From contig UQBE01000008.1 in NCBI GenBank assembly GCA_900539155.1, positions 1 through 60,086 on the forward strand: 60,086 bases of DNA, read 5' to 3'. A program made the translations under genes and the position numbers. This document shows positions 17,507-25,856 of the stretch, in pieces (the stretch's first letter is position 1; every line of letters begins with the position of its first letter). Below the pieces are notes generated by a model. The model was not told where the DNA came from. It made no database searches and was given only the letters and a program-made list of their open reading frames with translations. Origin of the DNA: an uncultured Porphyromonas sp. Its GTDB lineage: Bacteria; Bacteroidota; Bacteroidia; Bacteroidales; Porphyromonadaceae.

Positions 17507-18637
17507 ATGAAAAGCAAGATTTATACACTGCTCCTAATTCTCCCACTACTTGCTCTCGTGGGATGTAATGAGGACAAACCACAAGAAAAGAAAGTCGAGA
17601 GCTTAAGCATCACTCCTGATGCAAAGGAGATGACAGTTGGGGAGACCTTGGAGCTAAAGGTGACTCAACAGCCGAATCTAAACAAGAAGGTTTCCTTCCG
17701 CAGTCTCAATGCTGAGCTCGCCACGGTCTCAGACAAGGGAGTCGTCACGGCCGTTGCCAAGGGTGAGACAACCATCCTAGCCGAGGTGGACGGAGTCTCT
17801 GCTACATGCAAGGTTACCATCAAAGAAGAACAAAAACAGGCTCCGAAGGAAGACTTTATCGTGGAAACGCAGGAGATTACTCCTACCAACATTTTTGTAT
17901 CGATTACGGCAAAAGACCCCAACATGCGCTACGCTGTCAATGCTGGTACAGAAGAGGCCTACAACAACATCATTAAAAATAGAGAGTCTCAACCTAAAGC
18001 AAATCGCGAGTGGTGGAAGACCCTCTCTGGTGGCGATCTAGGCTCTGATGCGTATAGAGAAGCGGTAAAGAACGACAGCTACCAGGGGACAGAAGAATTT
18101 GACCTAGGATCGATTTCAGGGTCTGAGTATCCTTATCCAGCTGACCATACGATCGTATTAAGAGTCTATGGTATGGATCAAGACGGCAAGGAGCTAACCA
18201 AGGTATATGAGTACAAGCTAAAGACAAAGCCTCGTACGCCCAATGTAGATCTTACTTTCAAGGTAGAAGGGATTACAGCTGGTGCTATGCCAACCACCGT
18301 TAAGATTATACCATCTGATCAAACTAAGCCTTATTATTTTGCAGTTCAGTCCAAGAAATATGTGGACTTCTACAAGAAGGCTAAAGAGGAGAACAAACCT
18401 ATAGATGGTGTTCCCCCCATAGAGATGATGTGCCTAAAACTAGTTCAGACCTCTCTTCAGCAGAGCCCTGTGCCTGATGTATTCAAGACTGGGCTTCATC
18501 AGTTTGAGATGTCGGACTTTACCTTACAGCCTAAGAGAGACTACGTCTTGATCATATTCGGATGGGATAAGGAGCTAGGATTAACTACAGATCCAGCTTA
18601 CTTTGAGTTCAAAACGCCAGCTAACGCTACGAACTAG
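17507..18637 (+). CDS. Lipoprotein with BIG2 domain, function unknown
   Basis: A 376-residue predicted lipoprotein. The ATG at 17507 gives MKSKIYTLLLILPLLALVGC with Cys20 as the lipidation site; the longer frame from 17423 adds 28 residues before the signal. Residues about 30-105 form a BIG2 (bacterial Ig-like group 2) domain: LSITPDAKEMTVGETLELKV and ATVSDKGVVTAVAKGETTIL. The remainder has no family I recognise but reads like tandem beta-sandwich domains (FVSITAKDPNMRYAV; FKVEGITAGAMPTTVKIIPS). It stands alone between repeat-rich gaps and has its own strong terminator. A surface role is an inference. Confidence 0.8.
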   Translation: MKSKIYTLLLILPLLALVGCNEDKPQEKKVESLSITPDAKEMTVGETLELKVTQQPNLNKKVSFRSLNAELATVSDKGVVTAVAKGETTILAEVDGVSATCKVTIKEEQKQAPKEDFIVETQEITPTNIFVSITAKDPNMRYAVNAGTEEAYNNIIKNRESQPKANREWWKTLSGGDLGSDAYREAVKNDSYQGTEEFDLGSISGSEYPYPADHTIVLRVYGMDQDGKELTKVYEYKLKTKPRTPNVDLTFKVEGITAGAMPTTVKIIPSDQTKPYYFAVQSKKYVDFYKKAKEENKPIDGVPPIEMMCLKLVQTSLQQSPVPDVFKTGLHQFEMSDFTLQPKRDYVLIIFGWDKELGLTTDPAYFEFKTPANATN

Positions 18638-18692
18638 ACGGTTTATATGTTGACTAGATAAACGCAAAGACACAAGTCAACTCTCTAAATAG

Positions 18693-18733
18693 ACGACGGA
18701 TGCCCAAGATTGTGCGTCCGTCGTTTTTTTTTT
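18693..18733 (+). terminator. Intrinsic terminator of the BIG2 lipoprotein gene
   Basis: An 11-bp stem (ACGACGGATGC paired with GCGTCCGTCGT, one G-T pair) with a 10-nt loop is followed directly by ten T. It lies 56 bp after the stop codon. Confidence 0.9.
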
Positions 18734-18757
18734 GTGTGACACTCTCAGTCCTTATAG

Positions 18758-18882
18758 GAGACTATTGCATCAAGGCGAGTCGCTCTGTTGCTTTCGGGAT
18801 TCGGCTTCGGTGACATACGGAGGTATGCTCCCTTCAGACCTCACCCTCAGCGCCTTGCGCTTCATCCTCTCTGCAAAGTCTC
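18758..18882 (+). mobile_element. 175-bp MITE family, internally truncated copy
   Basis: It starts GAGACTATTGCAT and matches the element at 27375-27549 through the CTTTCGGGATTCGGCTTCGG segment, but stops after CTGCAAAGTCTC and lacks the terminal double hairpin. The sequence beyond it (18883-18910) is the CAGGG-type/TTCTTCAGCC tail of array copy 3. No matching target duplication is visible. Confidence 0.8.
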
Positions 18883-18985
18883 ATGATGCCTCACCTCTGG
18901 CTGAAGAAATGCAACGCTGACTCGCAACAATAATTTAGACCCGACTACATATCGATACGGAGCTGTGTCGGGGGAAAACGGATTT

Positions 18986-19145
18986 CCACGTGGATATTTT
19001 GAAATACCCACGTGGAGAATTTTTATTTTCCACGTGGGGAAGAAAAAATTCTTCGGAGGAATCAAATGAAACTTCGGAGGAAATGAATCACGCCCACGTG
19101 GAAAATAAAAAATATCCACGTGGAGATTTGAGATTCTCCACGTGG
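18986..19145 (-). repeat. CACGTG palindrome array, copy 3 (complete)
   Basis: CCACGTGG occurs at 18986, 19008, 19030, 19094, 19116 and 19138 (22-22-64-22-22), in the same orientation as copy 2. GTTAGAG/ATTAGAG heptamers follow at about 19165-19200. The copy lies between the convergent ends of the BIG2 lipoprotein gene and mutS. It accounts for most of the gap 18734-19288. Confidence 0.95.
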
Positions 19146-19288
19146 ATATTCGAGAAAAGAGGGTAATTAGAGGTTAGAGATTAGAGGTTAGAGATAGAGG
19201 GCAAGCGCGATCCGTTTTAACTGTTTTTGCGCTCACTCGGTCGACACATTATACCTTATAGGCTCTGCGGAGCGAGGGGTGGAGTGGG

Positions 19289-21913
19289 CTAGCTATTGAG
19301 CATCTGCTTGAGGGCGTCGAGCTGCTTGAGGGCGTCTAGGGGCGTGAGGTTGTCGATGTCTAGCTCGTTAATCTTGGTGCGGACTGCCGTGAGGACGGGG
19401 TCATCTAGCTGGAAGATGGACATTTGCACGCCACCGCTTTGGGGCGTGCTAGCTGTAGTGCCCTCGGATCCCTGCTCGCTCTCGGTGCGGTAAGCCTCTA
19501 GATGCTGGAGCACTTCGCCAGCTCGTGCCACTATCCAGGTGGGCATACCGGCCAACTTCGCCACCTGGATACCGAAGCTGTGCGCTGAGCCGCCTGGGAC
19601 TAGCTTGCGGAGGAAGAGCATCTCGCCATCGATCTCACGTGCCGAGACGTTGTAGCACTGCACCCGCTCGAGGTGGTCGGCTAGCTCGTTGAGCTCGTGG
19701 TAGTGCGTGGCGAAGAGCGTCTTGGCACGTCCTTGCGTCGTGCTGTGCAGGTACTCAACGATGGCCCACGCTATGGAGACTCCGTCGAAAGTACTGGTGC
19801 CACGCCCCAACTCGTCAAAAAGAATCAAGCTACGAGGGGTCAAATTGTTGAGGATGCTGGCCGCCTCCTGCATCTCAACCATAAAGGTAGACTCGCCCAC
19901 GGCAATATTGTCCGAAGCACCCACACGGGTGTAGACCGAGTCGACGATGCCGATGGTGGCTGAGGTTGCGGGTACGAAGCTTCCCATCTGCGCCATGATT
20001 ACGATGAGTGCCGTCTGGCGAAGGAGGGCACTCTTACCGCTCATGTTAGGTCCGGTGATAATCATAATTTGGCAGTCGATGGGGGAGAGCCGCACATCGT
20101 TGGGGATGTAAGGTTGCCCGGCTGGGAGGGTTCGCTCGATGACTGGGTGGCGACCGTCAACGATCTCCAGGTCGTAGCCATCGTTGAGCGTGGGGCGACA
20201 GTAGTCATACGTCTCGGCAACAGCGGCTAGCGAGGCGAGGACATCGAGCTGCGCTAAGATCTGAGCATCCTGTAGGAGTTGGTTGGCAAACTGCTGAAGC
20301 GTCTCGATGAGCTTGGCAAAGAGCTCCTGCTCCAGTGCTAGGATACGATCTTCGGCGCCGAGGATCTTCTCTTCGTATTCCTTTAGTTCTTGGGTAATGT
20401 AGCGCTCGGCACTGACGAGCGTTTGCTTGCGAATCCACTCTTCGGGCACTTGCTCCTTGTAGGTGTTGCGTACCTCGAGGTAGTAGCCGAAGACATTGTT
20501 AAAGCCTATCTTGAGACTACTGATGCCTGTGTGCTCCGTCTCACGAGCGAGGAGGTCGTCGAGATATTGCTTGCCCGACTTGAGCAAGCGTCGTAGCTGG
20601 TCTAGTTCTTCGCAAAAGCCCTCAGCGATGGTCTCTCCCTTGCCGATCTGCTGCGGTGCCTCGGCGTTGAGCTGGAAGGAGATTTGCTGGCACAACTGTG
20701 TGCAGGGGTCAAGTAGCGAGCAGAGTGCCGTGAGGGTCTCCTCACCTTCGTCTAGAGCGAGCTGCCGTATGGGGGCAATGAGAGCGATGGAGAGTCCGAG
20801 ACGGACCACTTCGCGAGGGGTGATGCGACCCATGGCGACACGCCCCACGAGGCGCTGCAGGTCGCCTATCTCCTTCATCTGGTCGGTGAGCTGGGTGCGT
20901 AGCTGCGGATTGTCCACAAGGTTTGCGACAATGTTTTGGCGCTGTTGGATGGCTTGGAGCTCTTTTAGCGGGAAGGCTATCCACTGATCCAATAGACGAG
21001 CGCCCATCGGGGTGACCGTCTGGTCGAGGATCTGGCGGAGCGTGGTGCCACCCGCATTCATCGGGGTGGTGAGCTCCAGGCTGTGAGCCGTAAAGCCGTC
21101 GATGCGCACATGTCGCTGCTCGTCAATGCGTACGATGCGGGTGATGTGACCAATCTCGGTGTGCTTCGTCATGTCGAGATAGTGTAGCACGGCACCCGCA
21201 GCGGTGATCGCTAGCGGGAGGGTGTCGATGCCGAAGCCCTTGAGCGAAAGCGTGCCGAAGTGCTGCAGGAGACGCTCCCGGTTGTTGCTCTCGGAGAATA
21301 TCCAGTCGTCGTAGTCCGAGAGGTGCCCCTCGGGCTGGAGAAGGCGTTGCAGACGGTCACGATGCTTGCGCTCGATGAGGATCTCCTTGGGGGTGTAGCC
21401 GGAGATGAGCTTGGCGAGTACCTGATCGGTGCACTCGCTGGCGTAAAACTCTCCCGTCGATAGGTCGAGCAGTGCTAAGCCGTAGCGGTTCTCCCCTTTA
21501 GCTTCGGGGTAAACGGCTGCGAGGAAGTTGTTTTGCTTGCTCTGGAGGACATTGTCCGTGGTAACGACACCGGGGGTGACAATTTCAGTGATGCCCCGCT
21601 TGACCAACTTATTGGTCAGCTTCGGGTCTTCGAGCTGATCGCAGATAGCCACCCGCTTGCCCGCCCGCACCAGCTTAGGCAGGTAAGTGTCGAGCGCATG
21701 GTGGGGAAAGCCCGCCAGCTCGACATGCTGCGCGGCTCCGTTGGCACGCTTGGTGAGCGTGATGCCGAGAATCTTAGACGCCTCGATGGCATCGTCGGAA
21801 AAAGTCTCGTAGAAGTCGCCCACACGAAAGAGCAAGATAGCATCGGGATGCTTCTTCTTGAACTGCAAGTACTGCCGCATCATCGGGGTCTCGGCGATCT
21901 CTTTCTTAGCCAC
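19289..21913 (-). CDS. mutS: DNA mismatch repair protein MutS
   Basis: An 874-residue mismatch-recognition ATPase. The N-terminal mismatch-binding Phe-x-Glu motif sits in LLFRVGDFYETF, the connector and lever domains follow, and the ATPase shows Walker A (GPNMSGKSALLRQ), the MutS signature FDELGRGTSTFDG and ATHYHELNEL. The C-terminus ends in a short helical segment (LTPLDALKQLDALKQMLNS) like the MutS dimerisation region. The start codon is GTG at 21911-21913 (protein start MAKKEIAETPMMRQ), the only sensible start in frame. It is divergent from the TonB-dependent receptor gene. Confidence 0.97.
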   Translation of the reverse strand: MAKKEIAETPMMRQYLQFKKKHPDAILLFRVGDFYETFSDDAIEASKILGITLTKRANGAAQHVELAGFPHHALDTYLPKLVRAGKRVAICDQLEDPKLTNKLVKRGITEIVTPGVVTTDNVLQSKQNNFLAAVYPEAKGENRYGLALLDLSTGEFYASECTDQVLAKLISGYTPKEILIERKHRDRLQRLLQPEGHLSDYDDWIFSESNNRERLLQHFGTLSLKGFGIDTLPLAITAAGAVLHYLDMTKHTEIGHITRIVRIDEQRHVRIDGFTAHSLELTTPMNAGGTTLRQILDQTVTPMGARLLDQWIAFPLKELQAIQQRQNIVANLVDNPQLRTQLTDQMKEIGDLQRLVGRVAMGRITPREVVRLGLSIALIAPIRQLALDEGEETLTALCSLLDPCTQLCQQISFQLNAEAPQQIGKGETIAEGFCEELDQLRRLLKSGKQYLDDLLARETEHTGISSLKIGFNNVFGYYLEVRNTYKEQVPEEWIRKQTLVSAERYITQELKEYEEKILGAEDRILALEQELFAKLIETLQQFANQLLQDAQILAQLDVLASLAAVAETYDYCRPTLNDGYDLEIVDGRHPVIERTLPAGQPYIPNDVRLSPIDCQIMIITGPNMSGKSALLRQTALIVIMAQMGSFVPATSATIGIVDSVYTRVGASDNIAVGESTFMVEMQEAASILNNLTPRSLILFDELGRGTSTFDGVSIAWAIVEYLHSTTQGRAKTLFATHYHELNELADHLERVQCYNVSAREIDGEMLFLRKLVPGGSAHSFGIQVAKLAGMPTWIVARAGEVLQHLEAYRTESEQGSEGTTASTPQSGGVQMSIFQLDDPVLTAVRTKINELDIDNLTPLDALKQLDALKQMLNS

Positions 21914-21945
21914 GGGATAAATAGTCTATTAGGTCGTTATAGCCC

Positions 21946-21953
21946 CAAAAGTA
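21946..21953 (-). promoter_or_regulatory. mutS promoter -7 box
   Basis: The complement reads TACTTTTG, a full match to TAnnTTTG, 32 bp before the mutS GTG. It lies 39 bp from the receptor promoter box on the other strand, so the two divergent promoters share the intergenic space. Confidence 0.5.
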
Positions 21954-21992
21954 CCAAAAAAAAAGCAGACCTCTCCTAAGCTTACTTTTCTC

Positions 21993-22000
21993 TACCTTTG
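21993..22000 (+). promoter_or_regulatory. Receptor promoter -7 box directly before the start codon
   Basis: TACCTTTG matches TAnnTTTG and ends only 6 bp before the ATG at 22007. If it is the active box, transcription would begin at or next to the ATG and the message would be leaderless. No clear -33 TTG is visible 19-21 bp upstream. Confidence 0.5.
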
Positions 22001-22006
22001 CATTGT

Positions 22007-24454
22007 ATGAGACAGCTTCGCTATATCATCCTACTGCTCTGCCTCCTGTTGCAGGCACCTCACTGGTCGTTGGAGGCGCAGAGTGCCGACACGACGGCTC
22101 GTCATGTGGCAATCACGGGCTACGTCCTCGACCGTGACCGTGAGCCTATCGAGTTTGCCTCGGTGCGTGTCGAGGGGACGTCCATCGGGACCTGGAGTGA
22201 CCTCTCAGGAGCCTACCGCCTGGAGCTACCACCGACGACGGACAGTGTGGTCGTTGTCTATAGTTCGATAGGCTATCAGACCGTTCGTCAGGTCTACCCA
22301 CTGGGTGTAAAGCAGGACCTGCACTTCAATCCAATGCTTGGGGAGAATGCCATCGCGCTAGGTACGGTGACCGTGCGTGGCGAGGCACGTCCGCCTAGTA
22401 TGGAGCGAATTACCGCTCAGACGCTTGCCGTGGAAGCTTCGCCTACACGTAGCGTCGAGTCGATGGTTGCTACCTATGCAGGGGTCACGCAGCACAACGA
22501 GCTGAGTACACAGTACAACGTGCGTGGCGGCAGCTTTGACGAAAACCTTGTCTACGTCAACGGCATCGAGGTCTACCGTCCGCTCCTCGTCCGCTCGGCA
22601 CAGCAAGAGGGGCTGAGCTTTGTCAATACAGACTTGGTGGAGCGCGTTTACTTCTCTGCGGGAGCCTTTGATGCGCACTATGGCGACCGTCTCTCATCGG
22701 TGCTAGATATACAGTACAAACGCCCCACGGAGCTAGAGGGTGTCGTCACGCTGGGGCTGATGAATAATAGTCTCTACCTAGGGGGAAAGCATGGTCGCTT
22801 CACCCATGTCACGGGGCTTCGGACACGCACCACACAGCTCCTACTCTCCAAGCTAGAGACAGCGGGGGAGTACCGCCCCTTCTATGCAGATGCACAGACC
22901 TACCTGACTTACACCTTCAACAATCGCTGGCGCATAGAGGGCATCGGCTACTACTCTTGGACGCAGTACCGCTTCCGACCGCAGCAGCGAGAGACGACCA
23001 TCGGGTCGCTTCAGAATGCGAAGCACTTCACCGTCTACTTCGATGGTCAGGAGCGGGATCGCTTCTCCACGCTCTTTGGCGCCGTGACTCTCCATTGGCG
23101 TCCCAACAGTATGGGAGCGCATCGTCTAGACCTAAGCCTGTACAGTAGCCATGAGCGAGAGACTTACGACATCACGGGCGCCTACTACCTACAGAAAGAG
23201 TCCGACGCATCCAGTGGTACTGCGGACAAGGAGCTACTCGCCACAGGAGTCAACCATGAGCATGCACGCAACTTACTACGCTACTCCGTTGCTTCGCTCT
23301 CCTATAGTGGCAACCAGAGGCTGAGCGAGACGCATCGCCTTATGTGGGGCGCAGAGCTGCGAGGTGAGCAAATCGCGGACTACATATCTGAGTGGGTCAA
23401 GCTAGACTCAGCGGGCTATAATCTCCCTCGAGACCCTGAGTGGATCAAGATGCAGAGCAACCTCTACTCCAATGCCTTGCTACGCTCCTGGCGCACAGCA
23501 CTCTACTTGCAGGATGAGATGCAGTGGCAGCTACCCTCAGGGGACTATCGCCTTACGGCAGGTGTGCGGGGTGTCTACTGGTCATTCAATAATAAGGTAG
23601 ACCTCTCTCCTCGTGTGACAGGCTCCTGGCGACCAAAAGCTCTCTCCGACCTCTTGGTCAGACTAGCTGGTGGACTGTACTACCAGAGTCCCTTTTATAA
23701 AGAAATACGCATCATCCAGTCAGACCCAATCGGTAACCAATCGGTACAGCTCAATAACCAGGTACGCTCGCAGGGGTCAGCCCAAGCACTAGTCGGCGTG
23801 GACTACAACTTCCTCGTCGCTGGGCGCAAGTTCCGCCTTACGGCTGAGGGGTACTACAAGCATCTCTTTCGCATCAACCCCTACTATGTGGACAATGTCA
23901 AGCAGCGTTACCTCGGAGCCAACCTCGGGCGGGGCTACATAGCTGGGGTGGATGTCAAGCTCTTTGGCGAGTTTGTCCCCGAGGTGGACTCGTGGCTGAC
24001 CGTCTCCCTCATGCACGGCAAGCAGATCATCGAGGGATATGGTGAGATGCCTCTGCCTCATCTGCCAGACTATAACCTGTCGCTCTTCTTCCAGGATTAC
24101 TTCCCCGGCTATAAGCGGATTACCCTCAGCTTGCGAGGAGTGCTCACGGGAGGGCTACCCCATCTCAATGCGGCTCAGGGCTTCGGACCTCCTCTATTCC
24201 GAGGACGGGCTTACAAGCGTGTAGACATCGGCATGCAGTACGCCCTCTGGGAGCGAGCAGATGCCAAGCCCACGAGCTGGCGTTGGCTAAAAGCCTTCAA
24301 GCAGGTTTCACTTGGGGTCAGTATCTTCAACCTCTTTGACATGACCAATGTGGGGTCCTACTACTGGATTTCGGACGCATACCGCAATCAGTACGCAGTG
24401 CCCAACTTCTTGACGGGGCGTCAGTACGACGCTTCGCTCATCGTCCGCTTCTAG
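22007..24454 (+). CDS. TonB-dependent outer-membrane receptor
   Basis: An 815-residue outer-membrane receptor. It has a signal peptide (MRQLRYIILLLCLLLQAPHWSLEAQ), a carboxypeptidase-regulatory-like beta domain (about 30-110: ITGYVLDRDREPIEFASVRV...GTWSDLSGAYRLELP), a plug (MVATYAGVTQHNELSTQYNVRGG) and a long beta-barrel ending SLIVRF with a terminal Phe. No SusD-like partner follows, so it is not a standard polysaccharide-uptake pair; iron, heme or cobalamin uptake are possible, but nothing shows which. The ATG at 22007 is chosen over an upstream TTG at 21998. The DUF5103 gene lies 119 bp downstream with its own promoter. Confidence 0.9.
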   Translation: MRQLRYIILLLCLLLQAPHWSLEAQSADTTARHVAITGYVLDRDREPIEFASVRVEGTSIGTWSDLSGAYRLELPPTTDSVVVVYSSIGYQTVRQVYPLGVKQDLHFNPMLGENAIALGTVTVRGEARPPSMERITAQTLAVEASPTRSVESMVATYAGVTQHNELSTQYNVRGGSFDENLVYVNGIEVYRPLLVRSAQQEGLSFVNTDLVERVYFSAGAFDAHYGDRLSSVLDIQYKRPTELEGVVTLGLMNNSLYLGGKHGRFTHVTGLRTRTTQLLLSKLETAGEYRPFYADAQTYLTYTFNNRWRIEGIGYYSWTQYRFRPQQRETTIGSLQNAKHFTVYFDGQERDRFSTLFGAVTLHWRPNSMGAHRLDLSLYSSHERETYDITGAYYLQKESDASSGTADKELLATGVNHEHARNLLRYSVASLSYSGNQRLSETHRLMWGAELRGEQIADYISEWVKLDSAGYNLPRDPEWIKMQSNLYSNALLRSWRTALYLQDEMQWQLPSGDYRLTAGVRGVYWSFNNKVDLSPRVTGSWRPKALSDLLVRLAGGLYYQSPFYKEIRIIQSDPIGNQSVQLNNQVRSQGSAQALVGVDYNFLVAGRKFRLTAEGYYKHLFRINPYYVDNVKQRYLGANLGRGYIAGVDVKLFGEFVPEVDSWLTVSLMHGKQIIEGYGEMPLPHLPDYNLSLFFQDYFPGYKRITLSLRGVLTGGLPHLNAAQGFGPPLFRGRAYKRVDIGMQYALWERADAKPTSWRWLKAFKQVSLGVSIFNLFDMTNVGSYYWISDAYRNQYAVPNFLTGRQYDASLIVRF

Positions 24455-24538
24455 CCTCTACCCAGACGAAGGGGGGTGAAGGCGAACGAACGGTGTGCGT
24501 CTGACCTTTGCAAAGTGAAAGACTTAGGCGGGGAAGTA

Positions 24539-24568
24539 TTGTCGTTCGCTCAAAGATATGTAACTTTG
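24539..24568 (+). promoter_or_regulatory. Promoter abutting the plug-protein start codon
   Basis: TTG at 24539-24541 and TAACTTTG at 24561-24568 are separated by 19 bp, matching the TTTG-N19-TAnnTTTG Bacteroidetes promoter. The ATG follows 5 bp later at 24574, again predicting a leaderless or nearly leaderless transcript. Confidence 0.6.
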
Positions 24569-24573
24569 GGACG

Positions 24574-25845
24574 ATGAATAAACTATGGACGCTCTGCTGT
24601 CTCCTCCTAGCCCTTGCCAGTTCACTCTCGGGTGGGGAGATATTCCCGCATCACATCTATACGACAGAGGTGCAGACCCTGCAGTGTCAGGTGTGGCGTG
24701 GTGGGGAGTCTGTCGCTATGCCTTATCCGATCGCTCGCTTAGCTAGTGGCGACGAGGAGATTGTGGTGAGCTTCGACCTCGTAGACCCCGTCCCGCAGCG
24801 CATCCATTACCAGTTGGAGCTGTGCGATGCCGACTGGCAGGTCAATGAGCGTGTCCCTCTCAGCGAATACATCGACGGATGGATTGGAGCGCGCTGGCAG
24901 ACGGACGAAAGCACCCCCTCGGAAGCCACGAGCGTCGCTTACCGTCACTACGAGCTACGCCTCGGAGGAGCCTCCGTACTGCAACCGCTTCTCTCGGGCA
25001 ACTACCGCCTCACAGCTTGGTGCGAAGAGCTACAAGCGGAGCCACTCTTCGTGACCAGCTTTGCCCTCTATGAGCCACTCGCAGAGGTCACTCAGCAGGT
25101 AGTGCCGACCACCTCTGAGGGCAACTACTCCCGCTATCAGCAGCTAGAGCTAGAGCTTACTTACCCGCCTTCGCTAGCACCCGACCCGCTCACGGAGATA
25201 CTCGTCGTGGTCGGTCAGAACGGCTCCTCCACCCGCTACCAGCGACTCACTCGCCCCACCTCCCTTGCTCCTGGACGGCTTACCTTCAGGGGGCACGATG
25301 GAGCCACCTTTGCTGCGGGCAATGAGTGGCGCGCCTTCGAGATACTGTCGCCCTATCAGTCCAATATGGGTGTGGAGCAGCTAAACAGTCAGAAGACGCC
25401 CCCTGAGGCTTATCTCTACCCAGACCGCCCGACAAATGGTAGTTACCTGACCACTCCCGATGCCAACGGCTATCGCAAGGTGCGCCAGACAGACTACGAC
25501 CCGTACTACGACGAGACTATGACAGACTACTACCTTGTCACTTGGCGACTGGCTCTCGAGGACCCGCTGAGATATGGTACACCGCTCATCGAGGGAGCCG
25601 CCTTCGACGCACTGCCTAAGGAGCAGCGCACACTACGCTACAACCGCGAGACAGGCTACTTCGAGTTGACGCTCCTCGTGAAGGGGGGATACGTCAGCTA
25701 CCGATACAGCACCGCGCCATCCCCCGCCCCCCTAGCCGGCAATGCTATCGAGGGTGATTACTATCAGACAGAAAACCAATACACCACTCTCGTCTACCTC
25801 ACCTCCTCTATGCTACGCCACCAAAGACTGGTAGCCGTAAAGTAA
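24574..25845 (+). CDS. Type IX secretion plug protein (DUF5103)
   Basis: A 423-residue exported protein with signal peptide MNKLWTLCCLLLALASSLSG. It carries the DUF5103 features: YQLELCDADWQ, SEYIDGWIGARW, YRHYELRL, SGNYRLTAW, VVGQNGSSTRYQ, FAAGNEWRAFEI and TTPDANGYRKV. In Flavobacterium, proteins of this family plug the SprA translocon of the type IX secretion system between rounds of export. That function is transferred by family. The ATG at 24574 is used because the upstream 22 codons lie in the promoter. The GH3 gene follows after 11 bp and is probably co-transcribed. Together with porU this is the second type IX component in the window. Confidence 0.85.
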   Translation: MNKLWTLCCLLLALASSLSGGEIFPHHIYTTEVQTLQCQVWRGGESVAMPYPIARLASGDEEIVVSFDLVDPVPQRIHYQLELCDADWQVNERVPLSEYIDGWIGARWQTDESTPSEATSVAYRHYELRLGGASVLQPLLSGNYRLTAWCEELQAEPLFVTSFALYEPLAEVTQQVVPTTSEGNYSRYQQLELELTYPPSLAPDPLTEILVVVGQNGSSTRYQRLTRPTSLAPGRLTFRGHDGATFAAGNEWRAFEILSPYQSNMGVEQLNSQKTPPEAYLYPDRPTNGSYLTTPDANGYRKVRQTDYDPYYDETMTDYYLVTWRLALEDPLRYGTPLIEGAAFDALPKEQRTLRYNRETGYFELTLLVKGGYVSYRYSTAPSPAPLAGNAIEGDYYQTENQYTTLVYLTSSMLRHQRLVAVK

Positions 25846-25856
25846 TCCCCAATATT

